From: Kingella pumchi
Lineage (GTDB): Bacteria; Pseudomonadota; Gammaproteobacteria; Burkholderiales; Neisseriaceae
NCBI RefSeq assembly: GCF_022288825.1
Contig: NZ_JAKOOW010000001.1
Coordinates: 91,202-155,201 of the forward strand
Direction: 5' to 3'
Length of the DNA stretch: 64,000 nt
Under the pieces are notes generated by a model. That model was given only the letters and a program-made list of their open reading frames with translations, did no database searches and was not told the origin of the DNA. Positions 1 to 9,236 of the stretch are shown one piece after another. A program made the position numbers and the translations under genes. How positions within the stretch are numbered: position 1 is the first letter of the stretch; the number at the start of each line of letters is the position of its first letter.

Positions 1-306
1 CAGATCGGGTTTGGCGTGGTTGTCGCCCTTGCTCATCATCGACATCGCAATCAGAAACACCAAAATCCCGCCGCCGACGCGGAAAGAACCGGTGCTGATG
101 CCCAGCACTTTGAGCAGCAGGTTGCCGCTGAAGGTAAAAATCACGATGGTAACGAACACGCTGGCGGCGGTCATTTGGGCGACGCGGCGGCGCTCGCGGC
201 GGCTGCAGGTGTGGGTCAGCTCCAAAAACAGCGGCAGCGCGCTCAAGGGATTGATCAGCACCAGAAAGGCCAGCACGATTTGGACGATTTGCGATTCCAC
301 GCTCAT
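1..306 (-). CDS. MarC family inner-membrane protein (3' end beyond window)
   Basis: The reading frame runs from an ATG at 306 to the window edge and gives the first 102 residues. The start reads MSVESQIVQIVLAFLVLINP and continues with a short PLSALPLF stretch, the MarC (UPF0056) signature of a helix followed by an NP motif. Three hydrophobic segments are visible (about residues 8-32, 47-66 and 77-92). Members are multi-pass inner-membrane proteins of about 200 residues whose substrate is not settled; the old link to multiple antibiotic resistance is not supported. It lies downstream of purE on the same strand, separated by a DUS pair (about 330-385) that may end purE transcription. Confidence 0.8.
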   Translation of the reverse strand, partial: MSVESQIVQIVLAFLVLINPLSALPLFLELTHTCSRRERRRVAQMTAASVFVTIVIFTFSGNLLLKVLGISTGSFRVGGGILVFLIAMSMMSKGDNHAKPDL

Positions 307-404
307 TTTGCTCTCCCCGTCTCACAAAACAGGCAGCCTGAAAAACGCACCGGCCGGGTTTCAGGGTTTTCAGGCTGCTTCAGACATTTCCCGCTGCAGG
401 GCGC

Positions 405-896
405 TTATTCGCCGGCGGCCGGCAGCGCCATCTGCAGCACGGTTTCGGTTTGGCGGCGGCGGAAGGCATCGAGCTTTTGCGCCAGCGCTTCATCGTCTGC
501 GGCCAGCAGCGACACCGCAAACAACGCGGCATTGGCGGCGCCGGCTTCGCCGATGGCAAACGTCGCCACCGGTACGCCTTTGGGCATCTGCACGATGGAC
601 AGCAGCGAATCTTCGCCGCGCAGGTATTTACTCGGCACCGGCACACCGAGTACCGGCAGCGGCGTTTGGCTCGCCAGCATGCCCGGCAGGTGGGCGGCAC
701 CGCCGGCACCGGCGATAACCGCGCGCAGGCCGCGTTCTTTGGCGGTTTTGGCGTATTCAAACATCAGATCCGGCGTGCGGTGCGCCGACACCACCCGCGC
801 TTCGTAGTCCACGCCGAAATCCTGCAGGATGTTGGCGGCGTACTGCATAACGGGCCAGTCGCTGTTGCTGCCCATCACAATCCCGATTTTGGCCAT
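405..896 (-). CDS. purE: N5-carboxyaminoimidazole ribonucleotide mutase
   Basis: PurE catalyses the rearrangement of N5-CAIR to CAIR in de novo purine synthesis in the cytoplasm. The 163-residue product has the class I features in order: MGSNSDWPVM near residue 8, SAHRTPDLM near 42, and the glycine-rich IAGAGGAAHLPGM near 61. The family norm is 160-170 residues, so it looks complete. The ATG at 896 has a GGAG about ten bases upstream. It follows ybaB by 15 bases on the same strand and is probably co-transcribed. purK, its usual partner, is not in the window. Confidence 0.95.
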   Translation of the reverse strand: MAKIGIVMGSNSDWPVMQYAANILQDFGVDYEARVVSAHRTPDLMFEYAKTAKERGLRAVIAGAGGAAHLPGMLASQTPLPVLGVPVPSKYLRGEDSLLSIVQMPKGVPVATFAIGEAGAANAALFAVSLLAADDEALAQKLDAFRRRQTETVLQMALPAAGE

Positions 897-911
897 AAGG
901 GCGCTCCTGCC

Positions 912-1247
912 TTATTTGAAAAAGTCGCCCATGCCCGGCGGCAGGCCCTGGGTGAATTTCGACATTTTGTCCGAAGTGGTTTGCGCCACTTTGGCGCCGG
1001 CATCGGCAAAGGCGGCCAGAAGCAGATCTTCCAGCAGTTCTTTGTCGTCGGCCGCCTGCTCGATCAGCTCGCTGCTGATGTCGAGTTTGCGCACCTGATG
1101 GCCGCAGGTCATCACCACTTTGACCAAACCGTTGCCGGCCTGGCCTTCGACTTCGGTTTCGGCCAGTTCTGCCTGCGCCTTTTTCATATTTTCCTGCATT
1201 TTCTGCGCCTGCTGCATCAGGCCGCCGAGTCCGGCTTTTCCAAACAT
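912..1247 (-). CDS. YbaB/EbfC family nucleoid-associated protein
   Basis: The 111-residue product starts MFGKAGLGGLMQQAQKMQ and has the YbaB/EbfC pattern: a charged N-terminal helix, then a short beta region with VKVVMTCGHQV, and a C-terminal helix rich in acidic residues. These small dimeric proteins bind DNA; in many bacteria the gene sits beside dnaX or recR, but neither is here. I chose the ATG at 1247 because the upstream in-frame extension runs through a DUS pair and has no family similarity. It probably forms an operon with purE. Confidence 0.9.
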   Translation of the reverse strand: MFGKAGLGGLMQQAQKMQENMKKAQAELAETEVEGQAGNGLVKVVMTCGHQVRKLDISSELIEQAADDKELLEDLLLAAFADAGAKVAQTTSDKMSKFTQGLPPGMGDFFK

Positions 1248-1492
1248 GTTTCGCTCCGTATTGCGTTGGTTTCGGGCGCCGCGCCTTTTCAGGCTGCCGA
1301 TAGGGCGCGGCGCGGCAAAGGGCGCAAGTATAGCAAAAATCGCGCCGCCTATCGCAGCGGTACACGGCGGCGTTTGCCGCACCCGGGCAGCCTGAAAAAG
1401 TTTCAGGCTGCTTGGGTGCGTTCTCGATGCTGCGGTGCCGTTGCCGGGAAGAAAGAAAAAAAGCGCACCTAGAACAAGCCGGCCGCGCACTA

Positions 1493-1498
1493 TATAAT
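1493..1498 (+). promoter_or_regulatory. -10 box with GC-rich discriminator
   Basis: A perfect TATAAT is followed by CGCCCGCTT. The identical 15-mer occurs upstream of rpoH at 24696. It lies 34 bases before the GNAT start at 1532. Confidence 0.55.
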
Positions 1499-1531
1499 CG
1501 CCCGCTTTTGTGCCACCGTGTTCTGCCCGCC

Positions 1532-2038
1532 ATGAAGCGACTGATTACCCGTCTGCGCCCCGCCTGCACCGCCGACAGCGACGATATCTACAACGTCCAC
1601 CGCTACGCCGTGCGCTATACCTGCCTGGAAAGCTACGATCGCGAAATCCTGGATGCCTGGCTGGCGCTGCTCTCGCCCGCGCACTATCCGGCGGCCATCC
1701 GCTCATCCAGTAAAGCGGTGTGGGTGATCGAGCTGCACGAGCGTATCCACGGCTTTTTCCAGCTCGATCTTGCCCAAGCCCAGCTCGATGCGCTGTATGT
1801 GCTGCCCTTCGTCCACCGCCGCGGGCTCGGCACCGCGCTGCTGCAGCGCGCCGAAGCGCTTGCCGCCGAAGCCGGACTGGGCATGCTCAGCCTGTATGCG
1901 TCCAATAATTCCGTTCCTTTTTACCTGCTCAACGGCTACCGCGCGCTCGGCGATGCCGCCATGCCGCTCAACCGCCGTATCAGCGCCCGCTGCCAGCTGA
2001 TGCGCAAGCATTTGTGCGCCGGCTTTGCCGAAGGGTGA
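1532..2038 (+). CDS. GNAT family N-acetyltransferase
   Basis: The 168-residue protein has the GNAT core: beta strands with AVWVIELHERIHGFFQLD, then LDALYVLPFVHRRGLGTALLQRAE (acetyl-CoA pyrophosphate loop R-R-G-L-G-T around residues 97-106), and a C-terminal SNNSVPFYLLNGY element. The acceptor substrate cannot be told from sequence. The ATG at 1532 sits 34 bases after a perfect -10 box; the longer frame from 1412 runs back through DUS sequence and is rejected. The gene is divergent from ybaB and convergent with the TonB receptor downstream. Confidence 0.85.
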   Translation: MKRLITRLRPACTADSDDIYNVHRYAVRYTCLESYDREILDAWLALLSPAHYPAAIRSSSKAVWVIELHERIHGFFQLDLAQAQLDALYVLPFVHRRGLGTALLQRAEALAAEAGLGMLSLYASNNSVPFYLLNGYRALGDAAMPLNRRISARCQLMRKHLCAGFAEG

Positions 2039-2167
2039 TGCGTCTGCATTCCGCATCTCCAAACAATCCAACCCGCTGCCTGAAAGCAGCCTGAAAACCC
2101 CGACAAGGGCTTTCAGGCTGCTTTGGTTTGGGCGGCAGGCAAACATCATCAATCCGTAATCCAATAA

Positions 2168-2200
2168 AAAGGCAGCCTGAAAAGTTTTCAGGCTGCCTTT
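2168..2200. terminator. Bidirectional DUS-pair terminator
   Basis: Two inverted DUS copies form a perfect 16-bp stem (arms 2168-2183 and 2185-2200) flanked by A and T runs, between convergent genes. In Neisseria such inverted DUS pairs act as Rho-independent terminators. Confidence 0.75.
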
Positions 2201-2236
2201 GGGCTGTGTTGTTCCGTAAAACGGTTTTCAGGCTGC

Positions 2237-4840
2237 CTACCAGCGGTAGGCGGCGCCGAGCCAGAACTGGCGGCCGGTTTCATAGCCCGACGGGCTTTGT
2301 CTGGCGGTGCCGGCAACAAAATTGCTGCCGCTGTTGGCGCTGCTGACTTTTTTGTCAAACACATTGAGCACATCGAGACTCAGCTCGAGACGGCTGCGCT
2401 TGATCGGAATGTCCCATTGCAGCTTCCAATCGAGCATCAGCGCCTGCCGGTATTCGTTCAGGCGGTAGTCGTAAACCGCGCCGTCCCAGTCGCCGCAGGC
2501 TTGGGGCTGGCTGGAGAGACGGCATTGGGAAACGCTGTAGCGCTGGTAGTTTTTAAAGCCGGGGCGGTAGCTGAAAATATGCGTCCATTTGAAATGCCAT
2601 TTGGGGATGTCGGTTTTCAATTCGAGAAAGGCCGTCCACGGGGTGTTGAAATTAAAGGGCGGCATTTCGGCGATTGACTCGTAGCGCTTGCCTTCGAGCA
2701 GGTAGTAGGGCGTGCGGTTGTTGGTCAGATCGGCCACCTGCGCTTCTTCGTAATTGCCGTTGTAGTCGGTGCGGTAGCGGTGGTAGCGGGCGCCGGCGCG
2801 GTAGCCTATCCGCAGCATGCCCAGGCGCAGGGGATTTTCGTTGTGGATGTCGAAGCTGTAGAGATTGGAATTGCCGCTGCCGCCGTTGACCACAGTGTGG
2901 CTGCCGTCGGCATGGCGCTCGGGGGTGAACTGGTCACGGCTTTTGCGGTGCGTCCAATGGAAGGTCAGCATCTGGCCGGCAAAACGGCGGCGCAGGCCGA
3001 GATTGGCTTCGTCGCTGTAGGGGGTGTCGAGCGAGCCGGGCTTCCAGCTTTGGCTGTTGTTCATGTATTTGTCGAAGGTCCAGCCCGATTCGCCGTTTTT
3101 GGGGTCGTTGATGCGCTGGTAGGCTTCGTTTTTCGGGATGCCGGCGCGCAATTCGTAGGCCAGGATGTTGCCGCCGTAATAGCGGTTCAGGCCGCCGAAG
3201 AGATACAGGCGTTTGTTGCCGAGAGCGTCGTAATCGAAGGCCAGCCGCGGGGCGATATTGAGATTTTTCAGCACGCTGTCGTAGCCGATATTCAGGCCGG
3301 CATCCAGGGTCAGCCGTTTCCAGTCGATGCTGTCGCTCAGATAGAGCGTGTAGCTGTCGGCGCGGGCTTTGCTGCTGAAAGCGGGGAAATAGCTCATGTG
3401 GGTCTGGTACTGCTCGCCGGGGATGCAGTCGCGGCAGTTGGGGCTGACGTTGGTGATGTTGGCGGGATAGCCGTTGCGCGCGGTGTTGAAGTAGGCGTAC
3501 ATATAGCGCGAAGCCTGCGGCCGCTCGGAACGGACGCGGGCGATGTCGATGTTCCAGCCGAAGGAAATACGGTGCCGCGAAGCGCCCCAATTAAGATTGC
3601 GCAGGCGGTAGTCCTGCTTCAGCGTCCAGGTGGAATTGGCAGACTGCAAAGTACCGAAGCCGCCCTGATAGGCGCGGGCGCAGCCGCGGCGGTCGGTTTG
3701 CGAGCACCAGTCGAGCGAAGAGCCGGGCACATAGGCGCTGCCGAGCCACTGGTAGGAATCGGCGCCAAAATCGTAGCCGATGCGGTTGCGGCTGCGGGTG
3801 TAGGCCAGCACCGATTCGATGTCCGCCCACGAAGTTTCCAGCTTGGAGCCGAGCTTGAAGCGCCAGCCGCCGCCGGAAGAAACATAGCGGCCGTCCTTGG
3901 TGTTGTTGCGGTAGAACACGCTCTCGTGCGGCGAATACATCAGCGTGGCGCTCAGTGCGTGTTTTTCGTGCGGACGGTACAAACCTTTCACCATCCAGGT
4001 TTCGGCGCTGCGCCGGCCGTTCTGCCAGCGCTCGAGATAGCGGTGGTATTTGGGAATTTTCGACTCCTTGCGGCTGTAGGCCAGCAGCACCGCGCCGCGG
4101 CCGCCCAGCGGCTGGTTGAGCGACAGGTTGTAGGAATGCTTGACGAATTTGGGCTGCATATCGTTGCCCGCGTCGGCCGATTCAAACTCTTCTTCGCTCT
4201 GGTCGCCGCTTAAGTGAAAGTGCATCCATGACGAGCGCGTGGTGCGCCAGCTTACCGAGCCGCCGGCTTTTTTGATGTCGGGGTCTTTCAATTCGGCATC
4301 GATCACACCGCCAGTGAAACGACTGTATTTTGCCGGCGCGTTGGCGTCGTACACCGTCAGTTTTTTCAGCAGCGAAGTATCGACCTGAAACATCTCCGGC
4401 GCGCCCGGGGCGATATACAGCGTGGTCGGCGCGGTATCGAAGTCTTTTTCCGGCGTGCGGAAACCGCCGTTGCTGTAGCCCGGGTTCATAATGTCGTTGT
4501 TCGACAGCCCGTCGAGCACCAGCGCGTTGTTGTAATACGGCTCGCCGTGGAAACTCACCGGCTCGGGCGCGATTTCGCCGGCGCGCGTCGCCTGACGGGC
4601 GGCACCGGAAAACTGTGCCGCGCCGTGGTTGAGCAAGAGATCGCTGATGGTGCCGTTGCGCAGCGGCCGGCGTTCGATTTCGTCGGCCTTCACGATATAG
4701 GCACCCAGCCGCATGCTGCGGCCTTCTACGCGGATTTCCTGCAGCGTCGTCGCCTTGTCTTTTTCGCTCTCGGCATCGTCCGCCGCCCACAGCTGCTGCC
4801 CGGCCAGCATCAGCATCGCCGCCATTATTTTCAGTTTCAT
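2237..4840 (-). CDS. TonB-dependent outer-membrane receptor
   Basis: The 867-residue protein has a signal peptide (cleavage near residue 19, after QQLWA), a TonB-box region (TTLQEIRVEG, residues 31-40), a plug of about 130 residues and a long beta-barrel. The plug contains LVLDGLSNNDIMN and an RFTGGVIDAELKDP element that resembles the end of the plug. The last residue is tryptophan (AAYRW), an aromatic terminus suited to BAM assembly but less usual than phenylalanine. Two cysteine pairs lie in predicted loops. The substrate is unknown; no FRAP/NPNL heme motif was found. A -10 box at 4872-4877 lies just upstream, with a loosely Fur-like stretch beside it. No partner gene is adjacent. Confidence 0.85.
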   Translation of the reverse strand: MKLKIMAAMLMLAGQQLWAADDAESEKDKATTLQEIRVEGRSMRLGAYIVKADEIERRPLRNGTISDLLLNHGAAQFSGAARQATRAGEIAPEPVSFHGEPYYNNALVLDGLSNNDIMNPGYSNGGFRTPEKDFDTAPTTLYIAPGAPEMFQVDTSLLKKLTVYDANAPAKYSRFTGGVIDAELKDPDIKKAGGSVSWRTTRSSWMHFHLSGDQSEEEFESADAGNDMQPKFVKHSYNLSLNQPLGGRGAVLLAYSRKESKIPKYHRYLERWQNGRRSAETWMVKGLYRPHEKHALSATLMYSPHESVFYRNNTKDGRYVSSGGGWRFKLGSKLETSWADIESVLAYTRSRNRIGYDFGADSYQWLGSAYVPGSSLDWCSQTDRRGCARAYQGGFGTLQSANSTWTLKQDYRLRNLNWGASRHRISFGWNIDIARVRSERPQASRYMYAYFNTARNGYPANITNVSPNCRDCIPGEQYQTHMSYFPAFSSKARADSYTLYLSDSIDWKRLTLDAGLNIGYDSVLKNLNIAPRLAFDYDALGNKRLYLFGGLNRYYGGNILAYELRAGIPKNEAYQRINDPKNGESGWTFDKYMNNSQSWKPGSLDTPYSDEANLGLRRRFAGQMLTFHWTHRKSRDQFTPERHADGSHTVVNGGSGNSNLYSFDIHNENPLRLGMLRIGYRAGARYHRYRTDYNGNYEEAQVADLTNNRTPYYLLEGKRYESIAEMPPFNFNTPWTAFLELKTDIPKWHFKWTHIFSYRPGFKNYQRYSVSQCRLSSQPQACGDWDGAVYDYRLNEYRQALMLDWKLQWDIPIKRSRLELSLDVLNVFDKKVSSANSGSNFVAGTARQSPSGYETGRQFWLGAAYRW

Positions 4841-5250
4841 CGTTACTTACCTGAATTTACAAAATGCCGCGATTATAGCGGATTCTGTTTTGACTGATAG
4901 TGATTCGTAAAATCTTATCTGAAAAACGCCCTGCCGGCGGCAGATTCTGGCCGTTTTCCCGCCAAACCCGTGCTTCAGGCAGCCTGAAAAGTTTTCAGGC
5001 TGCCTTTTTCTGCCCCCGCATACCGGCAAAACAGTTTTCAGGCTGCCTATCGCCATTGCTGATGCCCGCCATCAGCCGCAGCCGGCGCGTTTATCGGTTT
5101 TCTTTAAAATCATTGGAATACACCACAAACCCCGCTTTCAGGCTGCCCCTGATGCTGGCTGAAGGCAGCCTGAAAACCCCGGACGCGATTGACTGCACCC
5201 CATACTTTGCTTTACCTTTCCCCACACGATTTAACATTCGCACCCGCGCC
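4841..5250. promoter_or_regulatory. Divergent intergenic region, receptor and dipeptidase
   Basis: On the minus strand a perfect TATAAT (4877-4872) lies 32 bases before the receptor start. A loosely palindromic AT-rich stretch at about 4891-4909 overlaps the expected -35 position and could be a weak Fur site, but it matches the 19-bp consensus poorly. The rest holds DUS copies, including an inverted pair at about 4978-5006 that does not lie between convergent genes, and no reading frame that looks real. Confidence 0.4.
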
Positions 5251-5958
5251 ATGCCCTACCCCGCCCTGACCGCCGTCCCCATGCCCGACTGGAACCAACT
5301 GGCCGCCGTGCCGGTGGCCGAATGCGGCGCCCCGCTGCTGCCCGTGCCCGAAACCCCGCGCCTGCGCGTGCGCGCCGCCTATTTTGAAATGGGCATTGCC
5401 GGCGCCATGAAGCAGATTTTGCTGCGCGAGCCGGTAATCGAACGGCTGCTGGCGGCGCTGGACGCGCTGCCCGAATGCTGCGGCATCGAAGTGCTCGACG
5501 GCTGGCGGCCGGTATCCGTTCAGGCTGCCCTGCGCGAGCAGTTTCGCGGCGCCATCACCGCGCGCCATCCCGAATACGGTGAAGAGCAGATTCAGGCCGC
5601 GCTCGACCAGTTCGTCGCCAACCCCTACCGCAAAGACATGTCGCCGCCGCACCTGAGCGGCGGTTCGGTGGATTTGACGCTGTTCGATACCGCCGGCCGT
5701 CAGGCGCTCGACATGGGCACCGCCTTTGACGAACCCAGCCACCTTTCGTACAGCGCCGCGCTGGAAGCCGAAACCGCCCCCCGCTACACCCAAGCCCGCC
5801 ACAACCGCCGCCTGCTGGTGCACGCCATGCTCGGTGCCGGTTTCACCAACCTGCCCAGCGAATGGTGGCATTTCGACTACGGCAACCAAAACTGGGCATT
5901 TTTCAGCGGCGCGCCCGAAGCGTTTTTCGGTGCGGCCGAGCATCCGCAGGCAGCCTGA
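5251..5958 (+). CDS. D-alanyl-D-alanine dipeptidase (VanX/DdpX family)
   Basis: The 235-residue protein is an M15D-type zinc dipeptidase. Key residues are visible: an HLSGGSVDLTL element near residue 133 giving the zinc ligands His and Asp (HxxGxxxD), and EWWHFDYG near 207 giving the catalytic Glu and third zinc ligand His; GWRP near 83 is the transition-state Arg region. In Gram-negatives such enzymes hydrolyse D-Ala-D-Ala during peptidoglycan turnover rather than giving vancomycin resistance. No clear signal peptide is seen, so it is probably cytoplasmic. The start at 5251 fits the family length. Its stop codon lies inside a DUS (ends Q-A-A-stop). Confidence 0.88.
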   Translation: MPYPALTAVPMPDWNQLAAVPVAECGAPLLPVPETPRLRVRAAYFEMGIAGAMKQILLREPVIERLLAALDALPECCGIEVLDGWRPVSVQAALREQFRGAITARHPEYGEEQIQAALDQFVANPYRKDMSPPHLSGGSVDLTLFDTAGRQALDMGTAFDEPSHLSYSAALEAETAPRYTQARHNRRLLVHAMLGAGFTNLPSEWWHFDYGNQNWAFFSGAPEAFFGAAEHPQAA

Positions 5959-6033
5959 AAGCCGCCGGATTCGTTTTCAGGCTGCCTGAAAGCCAAGGCA
6001 GCCTGAAAACCAAAAACCAAGAGGAGAAAAACC

Positions 6034-7227
6034 ATGCAAACCACCCTGATTGCCGCCGACAACACCCTTTTGCTGTGGGCGTTTCTGATGCTGGCCGCGG
6101 CGGCGGCGATTGTGATCGAGCAGAATGTGCGCTGGGCGGCGAAGATTCCCGGTGCGGTGATTGCGCTGCTGATTGCGCTGGCCGCGTCCAATTTCGGGCT
6201 GGTGCCTGCCGATGCGCCGGTGTACGACGCGGTGTGGGGCTATGTGGTGCCGCTGGCGGTGCCGCTGCTCTTGTTCCAGCTCGATTTGCACGCAGTGTTT
6301 AAAGAGAGCGGACGGCTGCTGCTGCTGTTTCTGATCAGCTCGGCCGGCACCATGGCGGGCGCGGTGGCGGGCTTTTTAATGCTGCGCGACTACATTCCCG
6401 AGCTGGACAAAATCACCGGCATGATTGCCGCGTCCTACACCGGCGGCGGCGTGAACTTTGCGGCGATGGCGGCCAAGCTGCAGCCGAGCGACAGCATGAA
6501 AGCCGCCACCATCGTGGCCGACAACCTGATGATGGCCTGCTATTTCGTGATTCTGATTGCGGTGTCGTCGTCCAAACTGGTGCGCCGCATCTGGCGCAGC
6601 GGCAATGAAAACACCGGCAGCAGCGGCGCGGCGGCCTATTGGCGTCCCAAAGAAATTTCGCTGCAGAACATCGCCGTGTCGCTCGGTTTGTCGGTGCTGC
6701 TGGTGGCGCTGTCCTTCACCCTTTCAGGCTGGCTCAAAGCGCAGCTGGGCGAAGCCGGCAACATCTTCACCGATATGCTGTTCGGCCTGATTACCGACAA
6801 ATACCTGCTGCTCACCACCCTGACCTTTATCGCCATCCTGCTGGTGCCGCGCCGCCGCCGCAATGTGCTCAACGGCAGCCAGGAATTGGGCACTTATGCG
6901 ATTTATCTGTTTTTCGTCGTCATCGGCATCCCCGCGTCGATTCCGCTGATTATGCAGCAGGCGCCGCTGTTGTTTGTGTTTACGCTGACCGTGGCGGTGG
7001 TCAATCTGGTGATTACCATGGCGGCGGGCAAGCTGTTGCGCTACACCATCGAAGAAATCACCCTGGCCTGCAACGCCAATATCGGCGGCCCCACCACCGC
7101 CGCCGCGCTCGCCATCGGCCAGGGCTGGCGCTCTCTGGTCGGCCCGATTCTGGTGATCGGCACCGTGGGCTACATTATCGGCAACTACATCGGCTCGCTG
7201 GTTTACGCTTTGGTCAGCACAATGTAG
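6034..7227 (+). CDS. DUF819 family membrane protein
   Basis: The 397-residue protein has about ten hydrophobic segments and the DUF819 hallmarks: SYTGGGVNFAAMA near residue 135, ADNLMMACYF near 165, and CNANIGGPTTAAALA near 345, the last resembling carboxylate transporters. A strong ribosome site (GAGGAG) lies 9 bases before the ATG. The function of the family is not established; transport of a small organic solute is plausible. It is convergent with gltS, and the short gap between them is full of DUS copies that can form a terminator (about 7228-7312). Confidence 0.85.
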   Translation: MQTTLIAADNTLLLWAFLMLAAAAAIVIEQNVRWAAKIPGAVIALLIALAASNFGLVPADAPVYDAVWGYVVPLAVPLLLFQLDLHAVFKESGRLLLLFLISSAGTMAGAVAGFLMLRDYIPELDKITGMIAASYTGGGVNFAAMAAKLQPSDSMKAATIVADNLMMACYFVILIAVSSSKLVRRIWRSGNENTGSSGAAAYWRPKEISLQNIAVSLGLSVLLVALSFTLSGWLKAQLGEAGNIFTDMLFGLITDKYLLLTTLTFIAILLVPRRRRNVLNGSQELGTYAIYLFFVVIGIPASIPLIMQQAPLLFVFTLTVAVVNLVITMAAGKLLRYTIEEITLACNANIGGPTTAAALAIGQGWRSLVGPILVIGTVGYIIGNYIGSLVYALVSTM

Positions 7228-7319
7228 GCAGCCTGAAAGGCAAAAAGCAGCCTGAAACGCACAAACGGCGTTTCAGGCTGCTTTTTTCAGGCTGCCTTTG
7301 GTTTTTCAGGCTGCTTGGG

Positions 7320-8549
7320 TTAGTGGCCGAACAGATTGACGATAAAGGCCAAAATGCCCGCGTTGATAAAATCGACAAAGAAGGCGCCCACCAGCGGCAC
7401 AATCAAAAACGCCTTGTGCGAGGGGCCGAACACGGCGGTAACCGACTGCATATTGGCCACCGCGGTGGGCGTGGCGCCGAGGCCGAAGCCGCAATGGCCG
7501 GCGGCCAGTATCGACGCGTCGTAATCGCTGCCCATCACGCGGGCGGTAACGAAATAGGCGTAGAGAATCATCACCACCGTCTGCACCAGCAGAATAATAA
7601 TCATCGGCCCAGCCAAATCGGCAAGCTGCCACAGCTTCATGCTCATCAGCGCGATGGCCAGGAATATGCTCAGCGAGGCATTGCCGAATACGTCGATGGC
7701 GCGGTCGAACATATCGAATTTGAAAAAGGTGGTCAGCACATTGCGCAGAATCACGCCGCAGGCAATCGCCCATACAAACTGCGGCAGCTTGAAGCTCGAA
7801 TGCGCGGTCATAAAGTCGGTCATCACCGAAGACACGGTCAGGCAGGCGGCAAACAGCGCCATGGTTTCGATGGCGGAATCGGCGGTAATCAGGCGCTGGC
7901 GGTCGGCATCTTCAAAGGTACTGTCGTTAAAGGCTTCGCCAGCGGTATCGCAGTCGGCCAGCTCTTCCATAGCCGGCTTGCGTCCCATCTTGGCAATCAG
8001 GCGGCGGGCGACCGGACCGCCGATCAGGCCGCCGGACACCAGGCCGAAGGTGGCGGAAGCCAGCGCAATATCGACGGCATTATGAATCCCGTGCCCCACC
8101 AGCGTCTTGCCCCAGGCGGCGCCGGTACCGTGGCCGCCGGTCAGGGTAATCGAGCCGGTAATCAGCCCCATCAGCGGATTCTGACCGAGCGCATAGGCCA
8201 TGCCCATGCCCACCATGTTCTGCAGCACGATAAACGCGCTGACCACCACCAGAAAAATCACTAGCGGCAGCCCGCCCTGTTTGAGCCGCGAAAAATCGGC
8301 CGACAGACCGATCGAGGAGAAAAACACCAGCATAAAGGCGTCTTGCAGCGAGGTCTCGAAATTGAACACGATGCCGTAGAAATTGTGCAGCACCAACACA
8401 GCCGCCGCTGCCAGCAGCCCACCGGCCACCGGCTCGGGAATACTGAAGTCGCGCAGAAACTTGATTTTCCGCACCATAAATTTGCCCACCAGCAAAACCA
8501 GTGTGGCGGCGATTAGGGTGTAATAACCGTTTAGGGTGATTTCGTGCAT
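7320..8549 (-). CDS. gltS: Sodium/glutamate symporter
   Basis: The 409-residue product is a full-length GltS, a sodium-driven glutamate importer of the inner membrane. It has two inverted halves of hydrophobic segments, each with a conserved glycine-rich re-entrant loop: ITLTGGHGTGAAWG near residue 138 and AAGHCGFGLGATPTAVAN near 345. The ATG at 8549 has a purine-rich AGAGAGAAAG upstream. The N-terminus MHEITLNGYYTLIAATLVLL fits the family. It stands alone, with apt behind it on the same strand after an inverted DUS pair (about 8589-8630). Confidence 0.95.
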   Translation of the reverse strand: MHEITLNGYYTLIAATLVLLVGKFMVRKIKFLRDFSIPEPVAGGLLAAAAVLVLHNFYGIVFNFETSLQDAFMLVFFSSIGLSADFSRLKQGGLPLVIFLVVVSAFIVLQNMVGMGMAYALGQNPLMGLITGSITLTGGHGTGAAWGKTLVGHGIHNAVDIALASATFGLVSGGLIGGPVARRLIAKMGRKPAMEELADCDTAGEAFNDSTFEDADRQRLITADSAIETMALFAACLTVSSVMTDFMTAHSSFKLPQFVWAIACGVILRNVLTTFFKFDMFDRAIDVFGNASLSIFLAIALMSMKLWQLADLAGPMIIILLVQTVVMILYAYFVTARVMGSDYDASILAAGHCGFGLGATPTAVANMQSVTAVFGPSHKAFLIVPLVGAFFVDFINAGILAFIVNLFGH

Positions 8550-8633
8550 CTTTCTCTCTTTCTTTTTCTTGTCGTAAAACGGATGAAAAGGCAGCCTGAA
8601 ACGCTGCTTTTTGCCTTTCAGGCTGCCTGCCGG

Positions 8634-9194
8634 CTACATCGAGCCGCTGTTTTGCAGCAGGGTAAACAGCGGCACATTGCTGGCGCGGATTTTTTCGGCG
8701 CCGGGCAAATCGGTAAATTCGAGAATCGCGCAGGCTTCGACCACGTTGCCGCCGAGCTTGCGGATCAGTTCGACGCCGGCCTGCATGGTGCCGCCGGTGG
8801 CGACCAGATCGTCCACCAGCAGCACGCGGTCGCCCGGCTTGATGGCGTCGGTATGGATTTCGACCACCGCTTCGCCGTATTCGAGCGCATAGCTTTGCGA
8901 CACGGTATCAAAGGGCAACTTGCCCTTTTTGCGGATGGGCACGAAGCCGACATTGAGCTGGTACGCCAGCGCCGCGCCGATAATAAAGCCGCGCGCGTCC
9001 AGCCCGGCCACCGCGTCGATCTGCTGCTGCATGTAGCGGTAGGTCAGAAGATCGACCAGCAGCCTGAAATACTGCGGGCTCTGCAGCAGCGGGGTGATGT
9101 CGTGAAACAGGATGCCGGGTTTGGGCCAGTTGGGAATCTTGCGGATTTTCTGCGCCAGCGAGTCGATGCCCATCACATCGGGGTGGATCAGCAC
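8634..9194 (-). CDS. apt: Adenine phosphoribosyltransferase, GTG start
   Basis: Apt salvages adenine to AMP with PRPP. The 186-residue protein has GLDARGFIIGAALAYQ (around 58-73), the flexible RKKGKLPFDTVSQSY loop, and the PRPP-binding VLLVDDLVATGGTMQAG near 122. It closely follows the pattern I remember for the meningococcal enzyme, which begins with the same VHP/IHP segment. I chose the GTG at 9194 because AAAGGAG lies 8 bases upstream; an ATG inside that site is out of frame, and the longer frame extends through a repeat. Confidence 0.93.
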   Translation of the reverse strand: MLIHPDVMGIDSLAQKIRKIPNWPKPGILFHDITPLLQSPQYFRLLVDLLTYRYMQQQIDAVAGLDARGFIIGAALAYQLNVGFVPIRKKGKLPFDTVSQSYALEYGEAVVEIHTDAIKPGDRVLLVDDLVATGGTMQAGVELIRKLGGNVVEACAILEFTDLPGAEKIRASNVPLFTLLQNSGSM

Positions 9195-9236
9195 GGCATG
9201 CTCCTTTGGGTAAAGATATCGTGAAAACGCCGCCGC

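Noticed and set aside
2780..4213. Open frame of 477 codons on the plus strand opposite the first TonB receptor
   Set aside because: It is the antisense shadow of a GC-rich gene; the receptor frame has signal peptide, plug and barrel. The same holds for long antisense frames at 17817-19187, 43266-44543, 47391-49289 and 57402-58826.
4891..4909. Fur box upstream of the first TonB receptor
   Set aside because: Only a loose AT-rich resemblance; too few matches to the 19-bp consensus to call a site.
5251..5958. Vancomycin-resistance function for the VanX-like gene
   Set aside because: No vanH/vanA-type genes are nearby and the outer membrane already excludes vancomycin; peptidoglycan turnover is the likelier role.
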